DNA from: Paraburkholderia sp041321145
GTDB taxonomy: Bacteria; Pseudomonadota; Gammaproteobacteria; Burkholderiales; Burkholderiaceae
Length of the DNA stretch: 64,000 nucleotides
Assembly: GCF_041321145.1 (NCBI RefSeq)
Contig: NZ_JBGGWA010000011.1
Span: forward strand, 186,001 to 250,000
Direction: 5' to 3'
Of the stretch, positions 16,790 to 25,657 are shown one piece after another. The translations under genes and the position numbers were made by a program. Under the pieces are notes generated by a model. It was not told where the DNA came from and did no database searches. It worked only from the letters and a program-made list of their open reading frames with translations. Position 1 is the first letter of the stretch; the number at the start of each line of letters is the position of its first letter.

Positions 16790-18352
16790 TCAATGCGCCG
16801 CCGCGGCCGCTGCACCGGCGTCACCGCCCGCGCGTTCCGGCTTGGTGATCCAGATCAGCGCGATCAGCGCGACGAAGATCCCGGCCGAGATAAAGAACAG
16901 ATCGTTCACGCCCAACTGCGCGGCCTGCTGCGTGGCCATCGTGTTGAAGAGGCCATACGCCTGCGGCTGACTGAACCCCGCCGCACCCATCTGCCGGATC
17001 GATTGGTCGAATACCGGGTTGTACGCATTCGCCTGTTCGGCCAGTTGCGCGTGATGCATGATGGTGCGGTGATCCCATGCGGTCTGGAAGATCGACGTAC
17101 CGATACCGCCGCACATGATCCGCACGAAATTCGACAAGCCCGACGCAGCCGGAATCCGGTTGCCCGGCAAGCCTGACAGCGTGATCGACACCAGCGGGAT
17201 AAAGAACCCGGCCATACCGATGCCTTGAATCAGCGTCGGTATCAGCAGCGAAAAAGTATCGACGCCAGTCGTATAGCGCGAGCGCATCCAGAAACACAAC
17301 GCGAACACGAGGAACGACAAGGTCGCGATATAACGCGGATCGGTACGCGGCAAAACCTTGCCGGTGATCGGCGACAGCAGCACCGCGAACAGGCCCACAG
17401 GCGCCATCACCAGGCCCGCTTCGGTCGCGGTGTAACCGATATCGGTTTGCAGCCACAGCGGCAGCAATACGAGATTGCCGAAGTAGAGCCCGTAGCCGAT
17501 CGAAAGCGCGATCGTGCCGCCCGTGAAATTGCGCCGGCTGAAGAGCGAGAGATCGACCACCGGATGCTCGGCCGTCAATTCCCACACGATGAAGAACGCG
17601 AGCGAAATCACCGCGACCAGCGCCAGCACGACCACGGTGGTCGACGAAAACCAGTCGAGGTCCTTACCCTTATCGAGCATCACCTGCAACGAGCCGACCC
17701 AGAGGATCAGCAGGCCGAGACCGACGCCGTCGATCGGCGCCTTCTTGATGACCGAATCGCGGTTGCGGAAGATCGACCACGTTGCCACGGCGGCGATCGC
17801 GCCGACCGGAATGTTGACGTAGAAAATCCATGGCCACGAGATATTGTCCGAAATCCAGCCGCCGAGAATCGGTCCGGCCACCGGCGCGATCAGCGTGGTC
17901 ATCGCCCACATCGATAAAGCCATCGGCGCCTTGGCGCGTGGATAGCTCGCGAGCAGCAGCGTTTGCGACAGCGGAATCATCGGGCCGGCCACGGCGCCTT
18001 GCAGCACGCGCGAGGCAAGCAGGAACGGCAGGGTGGGCGCGAGGCCGCACATCCACGACGAGATCACGAACAGAATGATCGACGCCATGAACAGGCGCAC
18101 CTGGCCGATGCGGTCGGTGAGCCAGCCGGTCAGCGGCACGGAGATCGCGTTCGCCACCGCGAACGACGTGATGACCCACGTGCCCTGGTCGGACGAGACA
18201 CCGAGGTCGCCCGAAATGGACGGGATCGATACGTTCGCAATCGACGTGTCGAGCACGTTCATGAACACGGCGAGCGACACCGCGATGGTGCCGATCACCA
18301 GTTGCGCGCCCTCGAGCGGCGGATGAGGGACTTGCGCCTGAGCCTGAGCCAT
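16790..18352 (-). CDS. emrB: EmrB/QacA-family (DHA2) drug efflux MFS transporter
   Basis: 520 residues with about 14 hydrophobic segments, as in the DHA2 family of proton-driven drug exporters. Motif D1-like VLDTSIANVSIPSI is in helix 1, motif A (GWLTDRIGQVRLF) is between helices 2 and 3, and motif C (APVAGPILGGWISDN) is in helix 5. It sits in the inner membrane and pairs with the fusion protein 31 bases upstream. Substrates are probably hydrophobic drugs, uncouplers or phenolics, as for EmrB; this is not determined from sequence. It is the last gene of marR-outer membrane factor-emrA-emrB. Confidence 0.93.
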   Translation of the reverse strand: MAQAQAQVPHPPLEGAQLVIGTIAVSLAVFMNVLDTSIANVSIPSISGDLGVSSDQGTWVITSFAVANAISVPLTGWLTDRIGQVRLFMASIILFVISSWMCGLAPTLPFLLASRVLQGAVAGPMIPLSQTLLLASYPRAKAPMALSMWAMTTLIAPVAGPILGGWISDNISWPWIFYVNIPVGAIAAVATWSIFRNRDSVIKKAPIDGVGLGLLILWVGSLQVMLDKGKDLDWFSSTTVVVLALVAVISLAFFIVWELTAEHPVVDLSLFSRRNFTGGTIALSIGYGLYFGNLVLLPLWLQTDIGYTATEAGLVMAPVGLFAVLLSPITGKVLPRTDPRYIATLSFLVFALCFWMRSRYTTGVDTFSLLIPTLIQGIGMAGFFIPLVSITLSGLPGNRIPAASGLSNFVRIMCGGIGTSIFQTAWDHRTIMHHAQLAEQANAYNPVFDQSIRQMGAAGFSQPQAYGLFNTMATQQAAQLGVNDLFFISAGIFVALIALIWITKPERAGGDAGAAAAAAH

Positions 18353-18383
18353 TGAAAAACCTTCTATGAATCGCCGCGCCGCT

Positions 18384-19610
18384 TTACATCAACTTCGCTG
18401 CGGGCTTCGCGGCGCCGGCTTGCGCCGACTTCTGCGAGCCGCCGTTCGGACCTGCATTTTCCGAAATGATGCGAGCGATTTCCGCGTCGGCCTGGTCACC
18501 ATACTTTTCGAACACGTTGGTTTGATTGACCGTGTTCGGCGCGTTGCCGAGCTGGCCGCCTTCGTCGTTCTTGATGGTCACGTCGGCTTGCATCGACAGA
18601 CCGATGCGCAGCGGATGCTGTTCAAGTTCCTTCGGGTCGAGTGCGATACGCACCGGCAGACGCTGCACCACCTTGATCCAGTTGCCGGTGGCGTTCTGCG
18701 CGGGCAGCAGCGAGAACGCCGAACCCGTGCCGGCCGAGAAGCCGACCACCTTGCCGTGGAATACAACCGACGAGCCGTACACGTCGGCCGTCAGTTCGAC
18801 CGGCTGGCCGATGCGCATGTGCTTCAGTTGCACTTCCTTGAAGTTCGCATCGACCCACACGCCGCCTAGCGGCACGATGGCCATCAGCGGGGTGCCCGGC
18901 GAGACGCGCTGGCCGACCTGCACCGAGCGTTTCGCGACGTAGCCCGTGACCGGCGCCGGCAGGTTGTTACGCGCGTTGTTCAGGTAAGCGTCGCGGACCT
19001 TCGCGGCGGCGGCCTGCACATTCGGGTGATTCGCGATCGTGGTATTGGCGGTCAGGGCGCGGTTCGACGCCAGTTGTTGCTGGGCGGCGTCGACGGAGGC
19101 TTGCGCGCTCTTCACGGCGTCGCGGGCATGCGAGATTTCTTCCGCCGACACGGCGCCCGTTTGCGCGACCGTCAGGCGGCGCTTCAGGTCGTCCTGAGCG
19201 CGCGACAGATCGGCCTGACGCATGGCCACTTGCGCCTGGTACTGGTTGTCGTCGGCGAACAGGCCGCGCACCTGGCGCACCGTCTGCGCGAGATTCGCTT
19301 CGGCTTGTTCGAGCGCAACGCGAGCGTCGGCCGGATCGAGCACGACGAGCGGGTCGCCGGCCTTGACGGTTTGCGTGTCGTCCGCGTTCACGGCGACCAC
19401 CGTGCCGGTAACTTGCGGCGTGATCTGCACGACGTTGCCGTTCACGTAGGCGTCGTCCGTGTCTTCATGGAAGCGTGCGTCGAGGAAATAGTAAAGGCCG
19501 TAGGCGACCGCGGCGATCAGGATCACGATGACGAGCAGCGTCATCATGCGCTTGCGTTTGCCGCTGTTCGCCGGTTGTGCGGGGGCCGCGGGCTGTTGGG
19601 GGGTGCTCAT
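18384..19610 (-). CDS. emrA: EmrA-type HlyD-family membrane fusion protein
   Basis: 408 residues. A cytoplasmic N-terminus of about 20 residues and one membrane anchor (MMTLLVIVILIAAVAYGLYY) are followed by the barrel-sandwich half motif (DAYVNGNVVQITPQVTGTV), an alpha-hairpin coiled coil (about 110-210), the second half motif (LPAPVTGYVAKRSVQVGQ) and a beta-barrel region. It bridges the EmrB pump in the inner membrane to the outer-membrane channel. It lies between the outer-membrane factor and emrB genes on the same strand, all three parts of one pump. Confidence 0.94.
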   Translation of the reverse strand: MSTPQQPAAPAQPANSGKRKRMMTLLVIVILIAAVAYGLYYFLDARFHEDTDDAYVNGNVVQITPQVTGTVVAVNADDTQTVKAGDPLVVLDPADARVALEQAEANLAQTVRQVRGLFADDNQYQAQVAMRQADLSRAQDDLKRRLTVAQTGAVSAEEISHARDAVKSAQASVDAAQQQLASNRALTANTTIANHPNVQAAAAKVRDAYLNNARNNLPAPVTGYVAKRSVQVGQRVSPGTPLMAIVPLGGVWVDANFKEVQLKHMRIGQPVELTADVYGSSVVFHGKVVGFSAGTGSAFSLLPAQNATGNWIKVVQRLPVRIALDPKELEQHPLRIGLSMQADVTIKNDEGGQLGNAPNTVNQTNVFEKYGDQADAEIARIISENAGPNGGSQKSAQAGAAKPAAKLM

Positions 19611-19685
19611 TGATGTGCTCCGGTTCTCTCAAGCGTCGTCGTTTATTCGGATGTTCGTGCGAGTGTGGGGCGCGCCGATGTGGCT

Positions 19686-21194
19686 TCAGTTTGCAGCGGC
19701 GGCCGCGGCGGGGGCCGATGCCGGAGCATCGGTCGGCACCACGAGGCCGGTCTGCGTTGCGTCGAAACCGCCGCCGAGTGCCTTGATGAGGCCGATCTGC
19801 ATATCGCGACGGCGCATCTTCAGGCCCACTACCGTCTGTTCAGCGGCCAGGCGGCTCTGGTCGGCGGTCAGCACCTGCAACTGCGGCGACAAACCGGCCT
19901 TGTAGCGGATCACCGCCAGCTGATAGGCCTTGGTCGACGCGTCGAGCGCGCGCTGTGCATCGCCCGACTGCTGGTCGATCGAACGGATCGACGACACTTG
20001 CGTCGCGACGTCGGACAGCGCGTTGATCAGCGTCTGGTTGTAGTTCGCCACATCGAGGTCGAAGTCTGCATAGCGGCCTTTCAATTGCGAGCGCAGTGCG
20101 CCGGCGTCGAAGATCGGCAGGTGGATCGCCGGACCGAACTGCATCTGACGGCTGCCGGCCTTGAGGAAACGGCCCCAGCCGAACGCATCGAACCCGAAAC
20201 CGGCGGCGAGGTTGACGTCCGGGAAGAATTCGGCTTTCGCTTCCTTCACGTCGTGCATCGCGGCTTCGACCTGCCAGCGTGCGGCGACGATATCCGCGCG
20301 GCGTGCAACGAGGTCGGCAGGCAGGTTGTTCGGCAGCGCTACCGTGTCGCCCTTGGTCAGAACCGGCTGGGCGATCTGCAGGCCGCGATCCGGGCCCTTG
20401 CCGAGCAGCGCGCCCAACTGGTAGCGCACCACGGTGATCTGGCCGTCCAGATCCGTCAAAGTCGACTGGCTGGTCGCGATGTTGCCGTTCGCGGTTTGCC
20501 GTTCGACATTGGTGTCGAGGCCGGCGGTCACGCGGCCGTTGGTGATGCGGCCGATATCCTGGCGGTTGGCGATTTCGCGCGCGGCGATATCGCGGAACGC
20601 ATACAACTGCGCAAGCTGGTTGTACGTGCTCGCCACCGAAGCGGCGAGCGTCACGCGCGCCTGCTGCATGTCGGCTTCCGCGGCCTTTTCCTGCGACACG
20701 GCCTGGCCGAGGCGCTGGCGGTTTTTGCCCCACAGGTCCAGATCCCACGACGCGCTCGCCAGCACGTTGTTCTCGCTATACCAGGTGCCGCCATAAGGAG
20801 GCGGGTAGAGCGCGTTCGCCGAGAACAGCTCGCGGTTCCATGTATAGCTGCCGGTGACCTTGGGAAGCAACGCCGAGCGGGAGCTTTCGATGTACGACGA
20901 GGCCTTGGCCACGCGCGCCTGCGCCTGCGCGATCGATGGGCTGCCTTCCAGCGCCTCCGCGATCAGCTTCGACAGTTGCGGGTCGCCGAACTGATTGGCC
21001 CAGTCGAGCGACGGCCATTGGCCGCCCTGGCCAGACAGACTCTGAGCGGACTCGTACTGAGCCGGCGACGAGATCTGCTTGTCGCTCTTCATACCGAAGT
21101 AGTTCGCGCACCCCGTGAGGGCGAGCGCCGTCACCGCGGCGGCGACGGCGGCCCGGCTCGACAGCGCGGGCGCGGACAGGGAAAGGGATTTCAT
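19686..21194 (-). CDS. NodT/OprM-type outer-membrane efflux lipoprotein
   Basis: 502 residues from ATG 21194, chosen because it gives a lipoprotein signal with lipobox LTGC (Cys about residue 25). An upstream in-frame ATG at 21278 lies inside marR and would hide the signal. Two OEP repeats form the TolC-like beta-barrel and periplasmic alpha-tunnel (ASWDLDLWGKNRQRLGQA and FGPAIHLPIFDAGALRSQLK are the typical repeat starts). It should trimerise in the outer membrane and dock to EmrA. It follows marR by 49 bases. Confidence 0.92.
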   Translation of the reverse strand: MKSLSLSAPALSSRAAVAAAVTALALTGCANYFGMKSDKQISSPAQYESAQSLSGQGGQWPSLDWANQFGDPQLSKLIAEALEGSPSIAQAQARVAKASSYIESSRSALLPKVTGSYTWNRELFSANALYPPPYGGTWYSENNVLASASWDLDLWGKNRQRLGQAVSQEKAAEADMQQARVTLAASVASTYNQLAQLYAFRDIAAREIANRQDIGRITNGRVTAGLDTNVERQTANGNIATSQSTLTDLDGQITVVRYQLGALLGKGPDRGLQIAQPVLTKGDTVALPNNLPADLVARRADIVAARWQVEAAMHDVKEAKAEFFPDVNLAAGFGFDAFGWGRFLKAGSRQMQFGPAIHLPIFDAGALRSQLKGRYADFDLDVANYNQTLINALSDVATQVSSIRSIDQQSGDAQRALDASTKAYQLAVIRYKAGLSPQLQVLTADQSRLAAEQTVVGLKMRRRDMQIGLIKALGGGFDATQTGLVVPTDAPASAPAAAAAAN

Positions 21195-21231
21195 CGCTCG
21201 ACTCTTTGAGTGAAATGTAATGATGGACACT

Positions 21232-21270
21232 GCAAGCAATTTATTACGATTTACTGTCAAAATTGCTTGC
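21232..21270. repeat. 11-bp inverted repeat across the marR stop codon
   Basis: GCAAGCAATTT (21232-21242) and AAATTGCTTGC (21260-21270) are perfect inverted copies 17 bases apart. They straddle the end of marR and the gap before the outer-membrane-factor gene. It could be an operator or an mRNA hairpin that sets expression of the pump genes. Confidence 0.7.
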
Positions 21271-21777
21271 TGCATCACGGGTTAGCCCCGTTTGTTCGCC
21301 GGAATTGACGAGTACGCGGCGCAGCATGCTCTTCAGGAAACCCACCTCTTCGGGGGTAAAGCCGCCGAGCAAACTGTCCAGCACGCCGTTGAAAATAGCG
21401 GGCATTCTGGCCGCGATCGCATGACCTTCCGGTGTCAGTGCGAGCCGTACGACCCGTCGGTCTTCGTTGCTGCGCACCCTTGTCAGCAGGCCGCGCTTCT
21501 CCAGCCGGTCGACCAGACGCGTGACGGCGCTTGCGTCGATGCCGTATTCGCGCGCCAGTTCGGCCGCCAGCAGGCATTTGCCGCTCGCCACCATGAACAG
21601 GATGCTGCCCTGCTGGCTGGTGATGCCCAGTTCGGCCATGCTGCGCTGGGTGATCAGGTTCGACATGGTCGATTTCACTCGCGAGAGCAGATAGCCGACG
21701 CTTTCGCCTAGCTGGTACTCGCTCAGGTCCGGCATGGGGGTAGAGGACGGCTCCGTCATGATCTCGTGCGAATGCAA
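21244..21777 (-). CDS. MarR-family repressor of the efflux operon
   Basis: 177 residues. The MarR fold runs from about residue 25 to 165: dimerisation helices at each end, a winged helix-turn-helix in between (ITSQQGSILFMVAS, LAREYGIDASAVTRLVDRLEKRGLL) and the wing signature RSNEDRRVVRLALTPEG. As first gene of an emr-type operon on the same strand, it is expected to repress its own promoter and be released by pump substrates, as EmrR is. The ligand is unknown. Confidence 0.93.
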   Translation of the reverse strand: MHSHEIMTEPSSTPMPDLSEYQLGESVGYLLSRVKSTMSNLITQRSMAELGITSQQGSILFMVASGKCLLAAELAREYGIDASAVTRLVDRLEKRGLLTRVRSNEDRRVVRLALTPEGHAIAARMPAIFNGVLDSLLGGFTPEEVGFLKSMLRRVLVNSGEQTGLTRDAASNFDSKS

Positions 21778-21793
21778 TGGTTGACTAGGCAGG

Positions 21794-21823
21794 ATTATAG
21801 AGGGCGGTTGATTGACGCGGCAA
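21794..21823 (-). promoter_or_regulatory. Promoter of the marR-efflux operon
   Basis: Read on the minus strand: TTGCCG (21818-21823), an 18-bp spacer and a perfect TATAAT (21794-21799), about 17 bases before the marR ATG. Confidence 0.65.
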
Positions 21824-21982
21824 GTGTTATTACAGCTTAGGCAAGGAACTTTCCCTGCTCAAGTCGGAATGCACGTGGATTTGCGTAGGGTATTGCCGAC
21901 GCGGGGCGAGCTTATTTCCCGCGCACCGCTCCATGGACGACGGTCGATCTATCAGGGAATACCAGAAAGCTTCATTTGGGCG

Positions 21983-21991
21983 TGCTATAAT
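21983..21991 (+). promoter_or_regulatory. Extended -10 promoter for typA
   Basis: TGCTATAAT (21983-21991) is an extended -10 element with a perfect -10 hexamer. No good -35 is seen. The leader to ATG 22077 would be about 80 bases and opens with a short TTGGG-TTC-CCAA hairpin. Confidence 0.6.
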
Positions 21992-22076
21992 GTTGGGTTC
22001 CCAAAAGTGCGCTTTGGGCTTTGTTGGCTTCGTACACAATGCTGCTGCTGGCGCACTCAACTGTCTCCAGGTTCCT

Positions 22077-23903
22077 ATGACTCGCGCCCTACGCAATATC
22101 GCCATCATTGCCCACGTCGACCACGGCAAGACCACGCTCGTCGACCAACTCCTCCGCCAGACCGCCACGTTCCGTGACAACCAGGCGGTTGTCGAGCGGG
22201 TAATGGACTCGAACGACATCGAAAAAGAACGTGGCATCACGATTCTTTCGAAGAACTGCGCGGTCGAGTACGAAGGCACGCACATCAACATCGTCGACAC
22301 CCCGGGCCATGCCGACTTCGGCGGTGAAGTGGAGCGCGTGCTGTCCATGGTCGACTCGGTGCTGCTGCTGGTCGACGCGGTCGAAGGCCCGATGCCGCAA
22401 ACGCGCTTCGTGACCAAGAAGGCGCTGGCGCTCGGCCTCAAGCCGATCGTCGTGATCAACAAGGTTGACCGGCCGGGCGCGCGGATCGACTGGGTGATCA
22501 ACCAGACTTTCGACCTGTTCGACAAGCTGGGCGCAACTGACGAACAACTCGACTTCCCGATCGTCTACGCATCGGGTCTCAATGGCTACGCAGGCTTGGC
22601 CCCGGACGTGCGCGAAGGCGATATGCGCCCGCTGTTCGAAGCCGTGCTGCAGCACGTGCCGGTTCGCCCGGCTGATCCGGAAGCGCCGCTGCAACTCCAG
22701 ATCACGTCGTTGGATTACTCGTCGTACGTCGGCCGTATCGGCGTGGGCCGCATCACGCGCGGCACGATCAGGCCGGGCATGGCTGTCGCCGTGCGTTCGG
22801 GCCCCGATGGCGCGATCCTCAACCGCAAGATCAACCAGGTGCTGTCGTTCAAGGGCCTCGAGCGCGTGCAGGTCGACTTCGCTGAAGCCGGCGACATCGT
22901 CCTGATCAACGGTATCGAGGAAATCGGCATTGGCGTGACCCTCTGTGCACCGGAACAGCCGGAAGCGCTGCCGATGATCACCGTCGACGAACCCACGCTC
23001 ACCATGAACTTCCTCGTCAATTCGTCGCCGCTGGCCGGCCGCGAAGGCAAATTCGTCACGAGCCGTCAGATCCGTGACCGTCTGATGAAGGAACTGAACC
23101 ACAACGTTGCGCTGCGTGTGAAAGAAACGGGCGACGAAACCACGTTCGAAGTGGCGGGCCGCGGTGAACTGCACCTGACCATTCTTGTGGAAAACATGCG
23201 CCGCGAAGGCTACGAGCTGGCCGTGTCGCGTCCGCGTGTGGTGATGCAGGAAATTGAAGGCGTCAAGCACGAGCCGTACGAAAACCTGACCGTCGACATG
23301 GAAGACGGCCATCAGGGTGGCGTGATGGAAGAGCTGGGCCGCCGCAAGGGCGAAATGCTCGACATGGCGTCGGACGGCCGTGGCCGTACGCGTCTCGAGT
23401 ACCGTATTTCGGCGCGTGGCCTGATCGGCTTCCAGTCGGAATTCCTGACGCTGACGCGCGGTACTGGCCTGATGAGCCACACGTTCGATTCGTACCAGCC
23501 GGTCAAGGAAGGCGCGGTGGGCGAGCGTCGCAACGGCGTGCTGATTTCGCAGGACGACGGCGCGGCGGTTGCGTATGCACTGTGGAAGCTGCAGGATCGC
23601 GGCCGTATGTTCGTGTCGCCGGGCGAGCCGCTGTACGAAGGCATGATCATCGGCATTCATAGCCGTGACAACGACCTGGTCGTGAATCCGATCAAGGGTA
23701 AGCAGCTGACCAACGTGCGGTCGTCGGGTACGGACGAAGCAGTGCGTCTCGTGCCGCCGATCCAGATGTCGCTGGAATACGCGGTCGAATTCATCGACGA
23801 CGACGAACTGGTCGAAGTCACGCCGCAATCCATTCGTCTGCGCAAGCGTTACCTGAAGGAACACGAGCGCCGCAGCGCGAGCCGTAAGGGCGCGGTGGAC
23901 TGA
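22077..23903 (+). CDS. typA: Ribosome-associated GTPase TypA/BipA
   Basis: 608 residues from ATG 22077, matching the family length of about 607; the longer open frame upstream is not conserved sequence. The G domain opens with IIAHVDHGKTTLVDQLLRQT and continues with DTPGHADFGGEVERVL and NKVDRPGAR. Elongation-factor-G-like domains II, III and V follow, then the BipA-specific C-terminal domain. BipA binds 70S ribosomes and assists 50S assembly and stress or cold translation. It is monocistronic, between an extended -10 promoter and a strong terminator. Confidence 0.97.
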   Translation: MTRALRNIAIIAHVDHGKTTLVDQLLRQTATFRDNQAVVERVMDSNDIEKERGITILSKNCAVEYEGTHINIVDTPGHADFGGEVERVLSMVDSVLLLVDAVEGPMPQTRFVTKKALALGLKPIVVINKVDRPGARIDWVINQTFDLFDKLGATDEQLDFPIVYASGLNGYAGLAPDVREGDMRPLFEAVLQHVPVRPADPEAPLQLQITSLDYSSYVGRIGVGRITRGTIRPGMAVAVRSGPDGAILNRKINQVLSFKGLERVQVDFAEAGDIVLINGIEEIGIGVTLCAPEQPEALPMITVDEPTLTMNFLVNSSPLAGREGKFVTSRQIRDRLMKELNHNVALRVKETGDETTFEVAGRGELHLTILVENMRREGYELAVSRPRVVMQEIEGVKHEPYENLTVDMEDGHQGGVMEELGRRKGEMLDMASDGRGRTRLEYRISARGLIGFQSEFLTLTRGTGLMSHTFDSYQPVKEGAVGERRNGVLISQDDGAAVAYALWKLQDRGRMFVSPGEPLYEGMIIGIHSRDNDLVVNPIKGKQLTNVRSSGTDEAVRLVPPIQMSLEYAVEFIDDDELVEVTPQSIRLRKRYLKEHERRSASRKGAVD

Positions 23904-23966
23904 TGATCGAAGGGCAGCCCTGTGGTCGGAAACGCTGTTTCTGATATCAACGCTGCTTACTTGATG

Positions 23967-24006
23967 AAAAAAGCCGTTCCGGGCCTGCCCGGAACGGCTT
24001 TTTTTT
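23967..24006. terminator. Strong bidirectional terminator after typA
   Basis: A perfect 18-bp inverted repeat, AAAAAAGCCGTTCCGGGC on its left arm, has a CT centre and T-runs on both strands. It lies between convergent typA and the C58-like gene and can serve both. Confidence 0.92.
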
Positions 24007-24070
24007 GTTTGGTTAGGTGCCTGGGCGGGATTGCGTCGCCGCCTATCGTCCCGATTTTGCCGTGGTGCGA

Positions 24071-25162
24071 TTACAGGTCATCGTGTCCGACATAAGCGTG
24101 ATGCGCTACTTCCGGGGGCTCGCGCTGACTGTCGGCGGGGGTGGGGTAAGGGTTTGGTCTAAACGGTTGAGTCCTGTTTCCCGAGCCAGGAACGTAGAAT
24201 TCGACCGTGTCCGGCATTACGGTGTAGCCATCCTCGTTATATGCTGAATCCATATAGCCCCGCAGGGCGGCTTCCGTATGGGCCCAATCCTCGTATGTGA
24301 ATACACCGTTGTTAGGATCGAAGACGGCATATCGACCCGAAGAGGAGGACGCGTCGCCCTGCGCGTTTGAGGGAAGACGCTGTACCAGCAGCACATGACC
24401 GCTGGGTGTCGAAGTCTCGTCAGTACGTTGGATGCGCACACCTATGTATGCGAGGCCACCCGGCGGCATGCCGGGCATGGTGCCTACGCTGCGCATAAGA
24501 CCGTTTATGCGATCCTCACGTGTCGATGAGCCGCGCGGGTTCCAATGCATGCCTGCGGAATCGCGGTAATTCAGTAGTCCGAGGCGGCTCGGGTTGTCCT
24601 GAAATGCCTGGATTCTGCCGTAAATGCCGGTTCGGTCTGCTTCTGCGCGGCCGCTGCCCATATCGCTCGTCATGTAGGTGACCGCCGATGGTAAATCTGT
24701 CGTCGCTCCCCCAATACTGCGGTCAATGCGACGCATTGCTTCGCGAACGATGCCGTTGCACGTTCCCCGCCCATCCTCGCCCCGAGTCTTTTTGCGGTCG
24801 AATTGATCGAATTTCACGTACGACGACGACGAACCTTCTTTGAGGGCGTCGCCGCCCCGGCATTCCCTAAAATCCGATTTCGCGCATGCGCCCAGCACGC
24901 CGCCGCGCTTTTCCCTGCTGTGAGGCTGGTCGGTGCTCGCATCGCGCTCGCCAGCGTTCAGCCAGGGACGCTCGGCCGTGTTGCGAGGCGGGATGACCGA
25001 CTGGTCGTGTAGCGTGATGGCGGATCGACCGGTGAAATTGTCTTCGGGGAAAATCCGTGGCTTGACTTGCGGTCCATCCGCGGGCAGCAACGAGTCGGCG
25101 GAGGTCCCCGGGGGCGTGGTTTGCATAGATGATGCGCCAGTGTACTGAGCACTAAGTTCCAT
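24071..25162 (-). CDS. Putative C58 (YopT/AvrPphB-type) cysteine protease
   Basis: 363 residues, no signal peptide or membrane segment. Three separated motifs fit the papain-like C58 triad: Cys135 in GRGTCNGIVREAM, His256 in TPSGHVLLVQ, and Asp282 in YAVFDPNNGVF. From memory, the triads are C139/H258/D274 in Yersinia YopT and C98/H212/D227 in AvrPphB, so order and Cys-His spacing agree. The Ser/Thr/Pro-rich N-terminus resembles type III secretion signals, and the C-terminus is Pro-rich. AGGAA precedes the start. It sits alone between typA and sucA, with no secretion or chaperone gene nearby. A secreted effector is inferred; a toxin or an intracellular peptidase is possible. Confidence 0.72.
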   Translation of the reverse strand: MELSAQYTGASSMQTTPPGTSADSLLPADGPQVKPRIFPEDNFTGRSAITLHDQSVIPPRNTAERPWLNAGERDASTDQPHSREKRGGVLGACAKSDFRECRGGDALKEGSSSSYVKFDQFDRKKTRGEDGRGTCNGIVREAMRRIDRSIGGATTDLPSAVTYMTSDMGSGRAEADRTGIYGRIQAFQDNPSRLGLLNYRDSAGMHWNPRGSSTREDRINGLMRSVGTMPGMPPGGLAYIGVRIQRTDETSTPSGHVLLVQRLPSNAQGDASSSSGRYAVFDPNNGVFTYEDWAHTEAALRGYMDSAYNEDGYTVMPDTVEFYVPGSGNRTQPFRPNPYPTPADSQREPPEVAHHAYVGHDDL

Positions 25163-25458
25163 TTGCGGTTCCTGTAGGAGTCATAGAACGAACAGCGTAC
25201 CGATACGCAATGGCCCCGGCGCTCCGCGCCTTTTTGGCACTAACGCCGAAACCGTATTGCGCCCATTCAGTGTGTGGAAAATTGCGTGGGCGAAGGTCCT
25301 GGATAGATATGACGGTGGTGCGGCGCTGCCGCTCAGGAAGTGAGAGCGCGCCCAGATGCCGCTACTGGCTTCGGGACTTTCGGCTGTTCGGAGTGATCCA
25401 ACCCGCGATTGTTGCGCCCGGCGACAGCCATTGTTGCGGACTTTTAAAACTGCTCAGA

Positions 25459-25478
25459 AAGCCCGTCGCGACGGGCTT
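25459..25478. repeat. 20-bp perfect palindrome upstream of sucA
   Basis: AAGCCCGTCGCGACGGGCTT is fully self-complementary. It lies 180 bases before sucA in the 495-bp gap and has no T-run on either side, so it is not a typical terminator. A protein-binding site or leader hairpin is possible. Confidence 0.7.
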
Positions 25479-25622
25479 GAGCGGCAATCCGTCTGCTATC
25501 TGGACTATCGGTTCTGTGATATGCTCCCCGGGTGCAAAGTTTTAGGTCCTTCCAAGCAAGACTTGATTCGCGCAATCCGCTAAACGGTCAGGCCGTGTCG
25601 CGGAAGGTTCTGTAACCCGCTA

Positions 25623-25634
25623 TTTCTCGAGAAA
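25623..25634. repeat. 12-bp palindrome next to the sucA ribosome site
   Basis: TTTCTCGAGAAA is a perfect palindrome ending 9 bases before the AGGTGAG ribosome site of sucA. It could be an operator or an mRNA element. Apart from this and the 20-bp palindrome, 25163-25657 shows no gene or clear promoter. Confidence 0.45.
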
Positions 25635-25657
25635 CTCGAAGAAAGGTGAGCGTAAAA

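Noticed and set aside
25163..25300. HrpB-type hrpII box (TTCG-N16-TTCG) before the C58-like gene
   Set aside because: CGAA occurrences at 25189 and 25247 have no partner at the right spacing.
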